This document shows positions 32,171 to 40,242 of a DNA stretch of 64,000 nt, one piece after another. The DNA comes from Rhizobacter sp. Root1238. GTDB lineage: Bacteria; Pseudomonadota; Gammaproteobacteria; Burkholderiales; Burkholderiaceae_C. Positions within the stretch are counted from its first letter, which is position 1. Each line of letters opens with the position of its first letter. Under the pieces are notes generated by a model. It ran no database searches. It was not told where the DNA came from and saw only the letters and a list, made by a program, of their open reading frames with translations. A program made the position numbers and the translations under genes. The stretch is from assembly GCF_001425825.1 (NCBI RefSeq), contig NZ_LMDM01000034.1, positions 83,294 to 147,293 on the forward strand, given 5' to 3'.

Positions 32171-33133
32171 TCACCCCCCGTGCCACGGCGCCAGCGCACG
32201 AACCTTCTGGATCGCCAGAGAAGCCGCCGCATTGCGCGTCTCCACCCCCAGCTTCTCGAACACATGCTCCAGGTGCTTCTTCACCGTCGCCGGGCTGCTG
32301 CCAAGAATGTCGCCGATGTCGCGATTCGTCTTGCCCTTGGCGACCCAGTACAGCACCTCCGCCTCGCGCAGCGTCAGCCTGAAGGCCTGCAGCACCGCAT
32401 CGACCGCCGCGGCGTCCGACACCTCGCGCATCACGATCAGCCAGTCGTCGTCGCTGGTGCGCTGCTGCAGCGAGAACACCAGCTGGCGCTCGCCGCGCAC
32501 CACCGACAGCGAGGTCGGCTCGCGCCCTGCGGCCGCCAGCTGCGACTGCGCCTGCAGCCATGCCGCCAGCTCGGCCGGCACGTGGGCCGGCGGCGCGTCG
32601 AAGTAGCGCTGCATCAGCTCGCGCGCGAGCGCCGTCTGCCACACCGCGCGGCTGTTTTCGACCTGCCCGGTCACGTGGATCGCCATCGTCGCGTGGCCGA
32701 ACGCATCGAGCGCATTGCGAGCCTGCCGCGCCTGGCGCGCGCTCTGCATGTGCACCACCATGCGCGCCAGCACCTCCTGCGGGCGGATCGGCTTGGTGAC
32801 GTAGTCGATGCCGCCGGCCTGGAACGCGGCCACCACGTGCTCGGTCTCGGTCAGGCCGGTCATGAAGATGATCGGGATGTGCGAGGTCCCGGGCTGCGCC
32901 TTCAGACGGCGCGCCACCTCGAAGCCGTCCATGCCGGGCATCACCGCGTCGAGCAGCACGATGTCGGGATCGGCCTGGGTCGCGCGCTGCAACGCGCTCT
33001 CGCCATTGACCGCCACCAGCACGGTGTAGCCCGCCTCGTCGAGCGCGTCGTGCAGCAGCGACAGGTTGTCGGGCACATCGTCGACGATGAGCACGACGTC
33101 GCTCAGGCTGCGGTCGGGGAGTCTCTCGGTCAT
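32171..33133 (-). CDS. Receiver/LuxR-type response regulator
   Basis: 320 residues. A receiver (VVLIVDDVPDN, Asp in IVLLDAVMPGMDG, Lys in YVTKPIRP) is followed by an unassigned 100-residue middle region. The C-terminus is a LuxR HTH (LTLREAEVLYWVAKGKTNRDIGDILG). The middle region sets it apart from ordinary NarL proteins. It may be the partner of the NCS1-fused hybrid kinase at 40243-43755, since both are on the minus strand and separated only by the pil operon; this is inference. It has its own promoter space after a terminator. Confidence 0.9.
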   Translation of the reverse strand: MTERLPDRSLSDVVLIVDDVPDNLSLLHDALDEAGYTVLVAVNGESALQRATQADPDIVLLDAVMPGMDGFEVARRLKAQPGTSHIPIIFMTGLTETEHVVAAFQAGGIDYVTKPIRPQEVLARMVVHMQSARQARQARNALDAFGHATMAIHVTGQVENSRAVWQTALARELMQRYFDAPPAHVPAELAAWLQAQSQLAAAGREPTSLSVVRGERQLVFSLQQRTSDDDWLIVMREVSDAAAVDAVLQAFRLTLREAEVLYWVAKGKTNRDIGDILGSSPATVKKHLEHVFEKLGVETRNAAASLAIQKVRALAPWHGG

Positions 33134-33144
33134 GGCCGGCTTGC

Positions 33145-33173
33145 AAAAAACGCGACGCGCCCCGACGGGGCGC
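33145..33173 (-). terminator. Terminator of the minor pilin operon
   Basis: GCGCCCC (33157-33163) pairs with GGGGCGC (33167-33173). On the minus strand it is followed six bases later by TTTTTT (33145-33150). It lies 67 bases after the pilY1 stop and just before the response regulator start, separating the two transcription units. Confidence 0.6.
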
Positions 33174-33240
33174 AGGATCGCAAGCGTAGCCGAGCTGGCG
33201 GCCGCGGGACACAGGCAGATCCCGGCGACCGCTGCAGGCG

Positions 33241-36200
33241 TCACTGTCCGGTGATCAATTCACGCCACGACAGGCGGCGGGTGCGGGTCGGAACGCTGAC
33301 GGTGGGAACCTTGCTGACCGCGGTGCTGCCATCGGATCCCCGGGTGTAGGCCACCGCATTGCCCTGCGTCGTCATCGCCAGCCCGGCGGCGCTGGAGGTG
33401 CCCTTGTCGCTCAGCAGCGTGCCGACGTCCGGGGATCCGGAGACCTGCAGGCCGGTCGCGAAGTCGACATAGTTCAGGTAGCTCGATCCGCCTTCGGTGC
33501 AGACGTCCGCGTCCCCGCTGGGAATGTTCGACACGTAGACGAGCGTGCCCAGTTGCAGCGTGGGATCGGTGTTGATGCGCTCGGCGGTCTCGGGCAGGTC
33601 CTCGAACCAGCCATGCATGCTGGAGAAGTCGACCGGGTAGCTGACGGTGCTGGTCGCCGTGCGCTTGCCGTTGCTGTCGGACAACCGCTGCTGCACGAAG
33701 CAGTTGGTGGTCCTGCTCGCGCTGCAGGGGTTGCTGCGCGGGCTGGCGTACGGCAGTCCGGTGTTGCTGGTGACCGGGTCCTTGATCGCATAGATCGACT
33801 GCTGCTGCGACGTGGTCAGGTCGCTCCTGCCGAGGTACCGGCCCGTCCCGACGTAGACGACACGGCTGCCGCTGACCAGGCCCAGTTCCGGGCGTGTGCT
33901 GACGGGCTGTCGAACGCCGCTGCCGTCGGCCAGTGTCGCGAGCTGCCGAACGGTGACGCTGGCCGCGCCGGCATTGGCCCTGGTGAGGGTGCTCAGATCG
34001 AAACGCCACAGGTTGCCGTACAGGTCGCCGCCATAGACCTGCGTCACCGTGTTGTTGGCCGGATTGGCGACCCATCCGCTGATCCTGGCGAGGCCGCTCG
34101 GGCAGGGGACCGCCGTGCAACCGGGCACGGTCGAGCCGCTCGCGCCGGCGCCGGTGTCGATCTTCCTGATGATGCTGCCGGTCATGGCGTTGAGCACCCA
34201 CAGCGTGCCGTGGCCGTTGCCCGGCGACACGTTGTTGTAGCCCGAGGTGACCAGCACGACCCACGTGCCGTCGGACAGTTTCGTGACCAGCGGCGCGCCG
34301 AACGAGTAGCCGAGGTCGGCATCGACGACGAAGGGGCTCGTGCGGCTGGTGTCGTGGGTGAACTCCCACAAGGCCGCCGGCGTGCCCGGCCGCGTCACGT
34401 CCAGCGCATAGAAGCCGCGCCCGCCGCCGCCCAGCCCGCCCACCAGGATAGTGTGCCAGGCACTGCCGTCGTGGACGTCGGCCGTGGTGATCGGCCCGTC
34501 GACCAGGAAGATGTGCTGACTCGCGTACTGCTTGTCGGCGAGCTTGTACAGCTGGGGCAACAGCATGGACGGGATGTAGGCCCAGGACTCGCTGCCATCG
34601 GTCGCATCGAAGGCATGCAGCATGCCGTCGTTGGCACCGACATAGACCATGCCCTGGCGCGCGGCCTGCGTCGTCTTGAACTCGGCATATCCCTTGTCGG
34701 CGTAGCTGAAGTTCGGCGCCCGGACGTAAACGGCCTGCGAGCCGGCGATGTCACCGAGCTTGTGCTCGCGCGGACGATAGAGCCGGGCGGCGGCGGCGGC
34801 GTTCGGATCGTCCTGGGCCCGCGAGCCGTCGCCGCGCAGGTAGTTGACCAGGTTGTACCCGCCGGCACCTGAAGATCCCGAGCCGGTGCTGTCTGCCCGG
34901 GAGGCCGCCGGGATGCAATCGGCACCCGAGCTGCAGACCTGCGACAGCGATCCCTTGACGGTGTCGAAGCTGAAGTACCGCTGCGAGTTGCTCGACAGCG
35001 AGCCCCACTCGAAACTGACCAGCGATGCCGCGCTCCTGCCGTCATCCAGGGTGTAGATCCTGCGATCGTCCGCACTCCGCCCGTCGAGCCGTGTTGTCGC
35101 GGGATTGCTGCCGGACGCCCCGGCGCAATCGGTCCCGCCGCCCGACTGCGCCCAGTCGGGCGTGGGGCTCAGCGTGCCGGTGGCAGCGTCTACCGCATAG
35201 CGCGCCAGCTCGCCGAACCATTTCAGCGAGCAGAAGCGGGAACTGAAGAGGTAGTTCTGCGTACCGGCCGAGAAGTTCGCGGCGCTGCTGGTGCTGGTGG
35301 CCTGCGCGGCGCTGCTGACCTCGACGCTCTTGATGAAGCTCGCGACACCCGCCTTCAGGTCGGCCGCGTTCGCGGCGCTGTAGTAGGCGCCATGCCCGTT
35401 GACGGCGGCGTGCCACAGGTCGTCCACCGCCGTCGGCTGCTCCGCCACCGGCACCGGCCAGTTGCAGGGGCCCGAGCCGGTCTGCCAGGCGCAGATCCCT
35501 TGCGCGGCATCGGCTGGCGTGCCATTGGCCACGTCGAAATAATCGCCGCTGCTTGCAGTGGCATAGTCCGACCGGTATTTCATTTTTCCGGCGGCACCCA
35601 GACCGATGGTGTAGGTCACCATGTTCTGGATTCCACGCGCATCGTCGCGCAGATCCGTCGAATAGTAATACTGCGCCACGTCGGCAAGCGTATCGGACGT
35701 GGCGGTGCCGTCGAAGTAGGGCCGGCTCAGGTTGGCATCCTGATCCCCGACGAGCGTGCTGCCGTCAACCTTCGTTCCCTGGGCGACCGTCCAATAGCCA
35801 TCGGTGGAAAGAAGGGTGTAATTCCGTTGACATGAATACTGCATCGGATCCCTGGCAGACTCGCCGTTGATCGTGCTCACCTTGCCTGCAAAATACCGCC
35901 CCGCGATCGAGAGGGCCGGGCGCAGCGGTGTATCGCCATGTTGCTTGGGAACGATCGCGTGAAGCGTCTTGTACCAAAGCTCCTTTTGCGTGGAATCGAA
36001 GTCGGTGATATTGACGAAATCGAGGATGCCGTTGTCGGCCGAATCGATGGCCATCAGCCCCAGGCGCACGTTCGAACCCAGGCCGGCGAACGACAGGCTG
36101 AGGCCCGACTTCATCGCCAGCATGCGCAGCCGGTAGTAGGAATACCAGTTCGTGTAGTTGGTCATCTCCTCGTCGTAGGTGCAGGCTGAATCGGCGCAAT

Positions 36201-36711
36201 CCGTGCGCGTGCTCGCCTTCGGATAAGTCAGGCCCGATTTGAGGGTGACCTGCGTGCGTGTTTCGACGCCGCCAGAAAAGGTCGACTTGAAATAGTACGC
36301 ATCGGAGACGATGTTGTAGGTGCTGGCGAATGATGAGAACCCATTCCTGCGCACCTTCGTCCATCCCGCGGTATTCGCCCTCGTCATGCTCTCCCAGTAA
36401 TCGCCTGCGGCATTCCCTTTGGGGGAAATCAGATAGGTCACGCCCGGGTCGTAGGCCAATGTGTTGTACAAAATATTCCGGACATACTCTGCCTTGCCCG
36501 AGCCGTTGAACGCCGTGTCCGGCATGTACGCGGTGTCCATGCTGTTCGAGTTGTCCAGCACGAACAGGATATTGGGCCGGGGCGCCGACGTCGCGATGCC
36601 CAGCGGCTGGGTTGCCAGGTCCGTCGAGTCGGCCACGGCGGCATTCCCGGCCAGCAGCAGCCCCACGATGACAAGTGCGCGCCGCCCGGCGGCGATGAAC
36701 AGTCCGACCAT
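33241..36711 (-). CDS. pilY1: Type IV pilus tip/assembly protein PilY1
   Basis: 1156 residues with a signal peptide (FIAAGRRALVIVGLLLAGNA). The N-terminal half has a von Willebrand A-like start, NILFVLDNSNSMDT, with the DxSxS metal site. The C-terminal half is the PilY1 beta-propeller, with VYVGANDGMLHAFDATDG, ILVGGLGGGGRGFYALDVTRPG and VTSGYNN. It acts at the pilus tip or outer membrane in adhesion and in control of extension and retraction. Last gene of the minor pilin operon, 14 bases after pilX. The first third has lower GC than the rest. Confidence 0.93.
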   Translation of the reverse strand: MVGLFIAAGRRALVIVGLLLAGNAAVADSTDLATQPLGIATSAPRPNILFVLDNSNSMDTAYMPDTAFNGSGKAEYVRNILYNTLAYDPGVTYLISPKGNAAGDYWESMTRANTAGWTKVRRNGFSSFASTYNIVSDAYYFKSTFSGGVETRTQVTLKSGLTYPKASTRTDCADSACTYDEEMTNYTNWYSYYRLRMLAMKSGLSLSFAGLGSNVRLGLMAIDSADNGILDFVNITDFDSTQKELWYKTLHAIVPKQHGDTPLRPALSIAGRYFAGKVSTINGESARDPMQYSCQRNYTLLSTDGYWTVAQGTKVDGSTLVGDQDANLSRPYFDGTATSDTLADVAQYYYSTDLRDDARGIQNMVTYTIGLGAAGKMKYRSDYATASSGDYFDVANGTPADAAQGICAWQTGSGPCNWPVPVAEQPTAVDDLWHAAVNGHGAYYSAANAADLKAGVASFIKSVEVSSAAQATSTSSAANFSAGTQNYLFSSRFCSLKWFGELARYAVDAATGTLSPTPDWAQSGGGTDCAGASGSNPATTRLDGRSADDRRIYTLDDGRSAASLVSFEWGSLSSNSQRYFSFDTVKGSLSQVCSSGADCIPAASRADSTGSGSSGAGGYNLVNYLRGDGSRAQDDPNAAAAARLYRPREHKLGDIAGSQAVYVRAPNFSYADKGYAEFKTTQAARQGMVYVGANDGMLHAFDATDGSESWAYIPSMLLPQLYKLADKQYASQHIFLVDGPITTADVHDGSAWHTILVGGLGGGGRGFYALDVTRPGTPAALWEFTHDTSRTSPFVVDADLGYSFGAPLVTKLSDGTWVVLVTSGYNNVSPGNGHGTLWVLNAMTGSIIRKIDTGAGASGSTVPGCTAVPCPSGLARISGWVANPANNTVTQVYGGDLYGNLWRFDLSTLTRANAGAASVTVRQLATLADGSGVRQPVSTRPELGLVSGSRVVYVGTGRYLGRSDLTTSQQQSIYAIKDPVTSNTGLPYASPRSNPCSASRTTNCFVQQRLSDSNGKRTATSTVSYPVDFSSMHGWFEDLPETAERINTDPTLQLGTLVYVSNIPSGDADVCTEGGSSYLNYVDFATGLQVSGSPDVGTLLSDKGTSSAAGLAMTTQGNAVAYTRGSDGSTAVSKVPTVSVPTRTRRLSWRELITGQ

Positions 36712-36725
36712 GTCGTTCTCCCGAA

Positions 36726-37382
36726 TCACAGCGCCACCATGGCCTGCGCATAGCTGAAGGTGTTGCGGGGGCCGCTCACCTTCACGGTGATGCGGAAATA
36801 AACCTGGCTCTTGCAACTCAGGTTGCCGGCGCCGCCATTGCCGCCGACCGTCTGGCTGCTGCCGCAGGTGCCGGACGTCGGTGAGGCCGAGCACGCGCCG
36901 CCATTGGCATCCCCCTGGCTGCTGCACATGCGTTGAATGAGGTAGGCAACGCCGTTGCCGGCTTTGTCGGTGCTCAGGACCCCCGGCGTCGCCAGCGTCG
37001 CCAGCTCATCCCACAGCGCGGACCAGCTCTGCCCGCTGGCAGGGTCCGCGCGCGAAGCCAGGTAGCCGTGGCCTGGCTGGTCGCAGGCCAGCACCGAACT
37101 GCCGATGCTCGTGGCGCAGGCGGTTGCGGACGTCGAAGTGGCTTGCCCGCTGTTGCTCTCGAGCCAGGCGATCGCGACCTCCATCCCCTGGTCGGCCGAG
37201 CTGGCGGCCGCGCGCTGCATGCCCAGGTTGCCGGCAATGGCGTTCGCCGTCAGCGTGGAGCGGCGCAACCCGACCGCGGCCAGCGTCATCGCCATCAGGA
37301 TGATCAGCACCAGCAGCATCGAGATGCCACGCTGTGGGCTGGCTCCCCGGGGATGGCGCCCCGCATCGAAGCGCTTCAACAT
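36726..37382 (-). CDS. pilX: Type IV pilus minor pilin PilX
   Basis: 218 residues. A basic leader (MLKRFDAGRHPRGASPQ) precedes RGISMLLVLIILMAMTLAAVGLRR, the hydrophobic N-terminal helix of PilX-type pseudopilins; the usual glutamate after the cleavage site is replaced here by serine. Cysteine pairs occur in the C-terminal half. It would prime the pilus together with PilV, PilW and FimT. The start overlaps the end of pilW by seven bases. Confidence 0.85.
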   Translation of the reverse strand: MLKRFDAGRHPRGASPQRGISMLLVLIILMAMTLAAVGLRRSTLTANAIAGNLGMQRAAASSADQGMEVAIAWLESNSGQATSTSATACATSIGSSVLACDQPGHGYLASRADPASGQSWSALWDELATLATPGVLSTDKAGNGVAYLIQRMCSSQGDANGGACSASPTSGTCGSSQTVGGNGGAGNLSCKSQVYFRITVKVSGPRNTFSYAQAMVAL

Positions 37383-38524
37383 CCTCCGGTCCCTCCTTCG
37401 TAGGTGGACTGGGAGCCCTCCCAGATGAGGTTGCGCAGCGGCACGGTGGCTTGCAGCATCCTGTAGCGGAACCGCTGCCATGCCGCGTCGCGGCTCAGGT
37501 CGATCGGTGCGTCCGCCGCGCCATCCCAGGTCGGTGCCGCAGCCGTCGGCGCGGTCTTGTCGTAGGTCGTGCTGCGCCCGACCAAGGCCATGCGCACGGC
37601 CAGCACCCGCGCCCAACGGCACTGCGTGGCCAGGGTGCTGGCGTCCGACGCACTGCCCGGCGTGACCTGGTCGAAGCTGTCGACGACCCCTCGCATGCCG
37701 GGGCTGGTCCCGCTGATGCCGGACGTGTCGCGCCCGTACTGGGCACGCAGGCTGACGATGTTGGACGCCATCGTCATCCAGACGTCGGGATCGACCGTCT
37801 TCGACGCGTCGCCACAGTTCCAGGCGCTGTAGTCGCACACCATCAGGTTGCCCTGCCTGACGGCATAGGCACGGATCTGAACCGCGCTGCCCAGGTCGAA
37901 CACGATGCTGCCGACCGGTAGGCCCGCGGTCCCCTGCGCGACCGCGAGCTTCGACGTGGCCGAATCGATGGCGGTCACCTTCTCGAGGCTCGAACTGCAG
38001 GTCGACACGCGCGTGGAGGGCAGCACGGCGATCCAGGTGTCGGCCGCGAACTGACCCGGCGTGGCGACCCGGTAGCCGGTGCCGTCCGATGTCGCGATGG
38101 TGGCATCCCCCTCGGGCGGGTTGTTCGAATTCGCGCTGATCACCAGCAGCGTGTCGGTGTTGGCATCGCCGGCGACCACCTCGCCGGCATTGATGGTGAC
38201 CGGCGCCGCTGCCGACAGGGTGACCTTCACTGCGCTGGCCGTGGTGGTCCAGGTCAGCTTGCAGCCGAGGATCGCGAAGGCATTCAGGCCGTGTCCGGCC
38301 TGCCTCGCATCGCGTTCGAGGGCAAACAGGCCGAGCGACGCGTTGATCAGCGCGTCGTTCCCACCGGTGGTCACGCGCTTCTGGCTCTCGGCCTGGCCGA
38401 ACACGCGCATCGCCAGCACGGCGAACAGCATCGCGACGACCACGGCGACCATCAGCTCGATGAGCGTGAAGCCCCGCGCCGCACGCGACGGCTTCAGGCC
38501 GATGTCGGGGCGCGGCGCCATCAT
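37376..38524 (-). CDS. pilW: Type IV pilus minor pilin PilW
   Basis: 382 residues. The prepilin motif RGFTLIELMVAVVVAMLFAVLAMR has Glu at position +5 and the usual Gly-Phe cleavage site. A long C-terminal region typical of PilW contains RVFGQAESQKRVTTGG near the helix end and several cysteines. The first of two adjacent ATGs was chosen because it overlaps the pilV stop (ATGA). Part of the priming complex that nucleates pilus assembly. Confidence 0.9.
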   Translation of the reverse strand: MMAPRPDIGLKPSRAARGFTLIELMVAVVVAMLFAVLAMRVFGQAESQKRVTTGGNDALINASLGLFALERDARQAGHGLNAFAILGCKLTWTTTASAVKVTLSAAAPVTINAGEVVAGDANTDTLLVISANSNNPPEGDATIATSDGTGYRVATPGQFAADTWIAVLPSTRVSTCSSSLEKVTAIDSATSKLAVAQGTAGLPVGSIVFDLGSAVQIRAYAVRQGNLMVCDYSAWNCGDASKTVDPDVWMTMASNIVSLRAQYGRDTSGISGTSPGMRGVVDSFDQVTPGSASDASTLATQCRWARVLAVRMALVGRSTTYDKTAPTAAAPTWDGAADAPIDLSRDAAWQRFRYRMLQATVPLRNLIWEGSQSTYEGGTGGC

Positions 38525-39012
38525 TTCACCTGCGCCAGTGCGACATGGTTGTGGTAACCGCCATCGCCCGGCGCCTTCCAGTAGACCGTGATGGTCGCGA
38601 GGCTGCTGTCGGTGCTGTTCGTGCCGAGCCCCGACACCGTCGCGATGCTCACCGTCGGCGGCCTGCCGGCCACGCCCGGCAGCCCGGACGCCTGCACCGC
38701 GGCAAGCCAGGACGCGTAGCCCGCGCCGTTGGCCGCATCGCTGCTGAAGCTGGCCGCCAGCGTGGCGGGCGTGCGGTCGCTCACCCACATCTTGCCGATC
38801 AGGTCGCTCGCCTGCAGGGCCGCCAGCGCGCGGTACCTCGCATCGCCGGCCTGTTGCACGCTGACGGCCTGCAGCTTGACGAGCCCGAGCACGCCGACGC
38901 CGAAGATCAGCAGCGCGCAGACGATCTCGAGCAATGCTGCGCCATGTTCCCGGGTCGCAGCGGCAACGGCGGCCGGGTGGGCGGTGCGAGGAAGGTGGAG
39001 AGGATGTGTCAT
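38521..39012 (-). CDS. pilV: Type IV pilus minor pilin PilV
   Basis: 163 residues. After a 22-residue leader the helix HGAALLEIVCALLIFGVGVLGLVKLQ matches PilV, with AxLLE replacing the usual GFTLIE pattern. The region downstream contains the conserved DARYRALAALQASDLIGKMW block. It is expected to be cleaved by prepilin peptidase PilD, which is not in the window. Overlaps pilW by four bases; the gap from fimT is 16 bases. Confidence 0.9.
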   Translation of the reverse strand: MTHPLHLPRTAHPAAVAAATREHGAALLEIVCALLIFGVGVLGLVKLQAVSVQQAGDARYRALAALQASDLIGKMWVSDRTPATLAASFSSDAANGAGYASWLAAVQASGLPGVAGRPPTVSIATVSGLGTNSTDSSLATITVYWKAPGDGGYHNHVALAQVK

Positions 39013-39028
39013 GGGGGGGTCACGTGCA

Positions 39029-39658
39029 TCAGGGGCAACTCATCGCGTCGTTGGCCGTGTTTCCGGTCGCATGGGCCGGGTCGCACATGTGGATGTCACC
39101 CGCCGGCGACACGACCACGCGCAGGCAGCGCGTGGCGCCGGACGGACGGCAACGGCTGGTGGCGTCCTGCACATCGATCGTCAGCGTCGCGACCGACGAG
39201 GTCGGGTTGGTGGTGGCGGTCTGTCGGCCCAGCCCGTTGAACGCCACGACCTGCCGCGTGGCCGTCAGCGTGTTCGTCGTGCTGCTCGACAGCAGCGGGC
39301 TGACCCGCAACAGGTACGGAGACACGGTGCCGCCGGGCGCCGAGCCGCAGGCGCCGGCCGGCGAGGTCGACGCCGTCAGGTTGACGACCCATTCAGGGCC
39401 GGAGTTCGTCAGCGCGCAATTCATGTCGCGGCTGCTGACCAGCTGCAGCCGCGCCAGCCCATTGCGCCGAACCGCTTCGGCGCGTGCGAACTGCAGGTCG
39501 CCCATCAGCGCCTGGGCGCCGGCCTGCAGCCGCGTGTCGCGCATCCACTGCGAGAGCGACGGCGCCACCGCCAGCAGCAGCAGCGCGAACATCGCCAAGC
39601 CGATCGTCAGCTCGATCAAGGTCATGCCGCGCGGCGCCCGCCGATGCCGCGCCTTCAC
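39029..39658 (-). CDS. fimT: Minor pilin FimT/GspH-like, GTG start
   Basis: 209 residues from a GTG that overlaps the pilE stop (GTGA). The prepilin motif is PRGMTLIELTIGLAMFALLLL. The globular domain has GDLQFARAEAVRRNG and a SRCRPSGATRCLRVVVSPAGDIHMCD end, typical of GspH/FimT. No ATG occurs upstream in a sensible place, and ATG at the internal Met would lose the leader. Belongs to the minor pilin set. Confidence 0.87.
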   Translation of the reverse strand: MKARHRRAPRGMTLIELTIGLAMFALLLLAVAPSLSQWMRDTRLQAGAQALMGDLQFARAEAVRRNGLARLQLVSSRDMNCALTNSGPEWVVNLTASTSPAGACGSAPGGTVSPYLLRVSPLLSSSTTNTLTATRQVVAFNGLGRQTATTNPTSSVATLTIDVQDATSRCRPSGATRCLRVVVSPAGDIHMCDPAHATGNTANDAMSCP

Positions 39659-40104
39659 GAGCACACCCCGCCTCGCTTCGTGATCCAGCAACTGCTCGAC
39701 GTTGCCGTCCAGCCGGACACGCCGGTGACCGCCGAGGTCTGCGTGCCGTCCTGGTTGATGGTGTAGCTGAAGCCGGCCATCGCCCCGATCCCGGTGGCCG
39801 TCCAGACGTAGGCGGTGTCGGACGATGCAGTGCAGCTGAAACTGAAATGGCTCGACGCGCTGGCGGTGACGCCGCAGGTCTTGACGCTTGCGCTGGTGTA
39901 GTAGCTGCGGTTGTCCTGGAACCACTGCTCCATGCGGGTCTGCAGCGTCGACAAGGTCGCGGTGGCATCGGGAATGCGGCCGCGCTTCAGGTGGTCGAGG
40001 TACGCCGGCAACGCCACGCGGGCCAGGATCGCGACGATCGCGACCACGATCGTCACTTCGATGAGCGTAAAGCCTCTGTTCTGACGGACCGCATTACCGC
40101 GCAT
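39655..40104 (-). CDS. pilE: Type IV minor pilin PilE
   Basis: 149 residues. A leader MRGNAVRQNRG is followed by FTLIEVTIVVAIVAILARVALPAY and DHLKRGRIPDATATLSTLQTRMEQWFQDNRSY, the standard PilE/major-pilin-like pattern with Glu5 and a C-terminal cysteine pair. The helix carries a RIPDATATL segment typical of minor PilE rather than PilA. First gene of the operon; a clear promoter with a palindrome in its spacer lies about 60 bases upstream. Confidence 0.9.
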   Translation of the reverse strand: MRGNAVRQNRGFTLIEVTIVVAIVAILARVALPAYLDHLKRGRIPDATATLSTLQTRMEQWFQDNRSYYTSASVKTCGVTASASSHFSFSCTASSDTAYVWTATGIGAMAGFSYTINQDGTQTSAVTGVSGWTATSSSCWITKRGGVCS

Positions 40105-40157
40105 GGCTGCCTCTCGGATTCGCTACTCGGCGAAACGTGGGGCAACTTTGCGCAACA

Positions 40158-40187
40158 TTTATGGAGGAATTCCTCCTCGACTGTCAA
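40158..40187 (-). promoter_or_regulatory. pilE operon promoter with a 14-base palindrome in its spacer
   Basis: On the minus strand a perfect TTGACA (complement of 40182-40187) is followed 18 bases later by CATAAA (complement of 40158-40163). The spacer contains GGAGGAATTCCTCC (40163-40176), a perfect palindrome, which places a likely repressor or activator site between the -35 and -10 elements. Confidence 0.55.
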
Positions 40188-40242
40188 ACACTGTCGTCGC
40201 GACCGGCCCGCGATGCGCGCCGCCGTGAGATCTGCCGCACGA

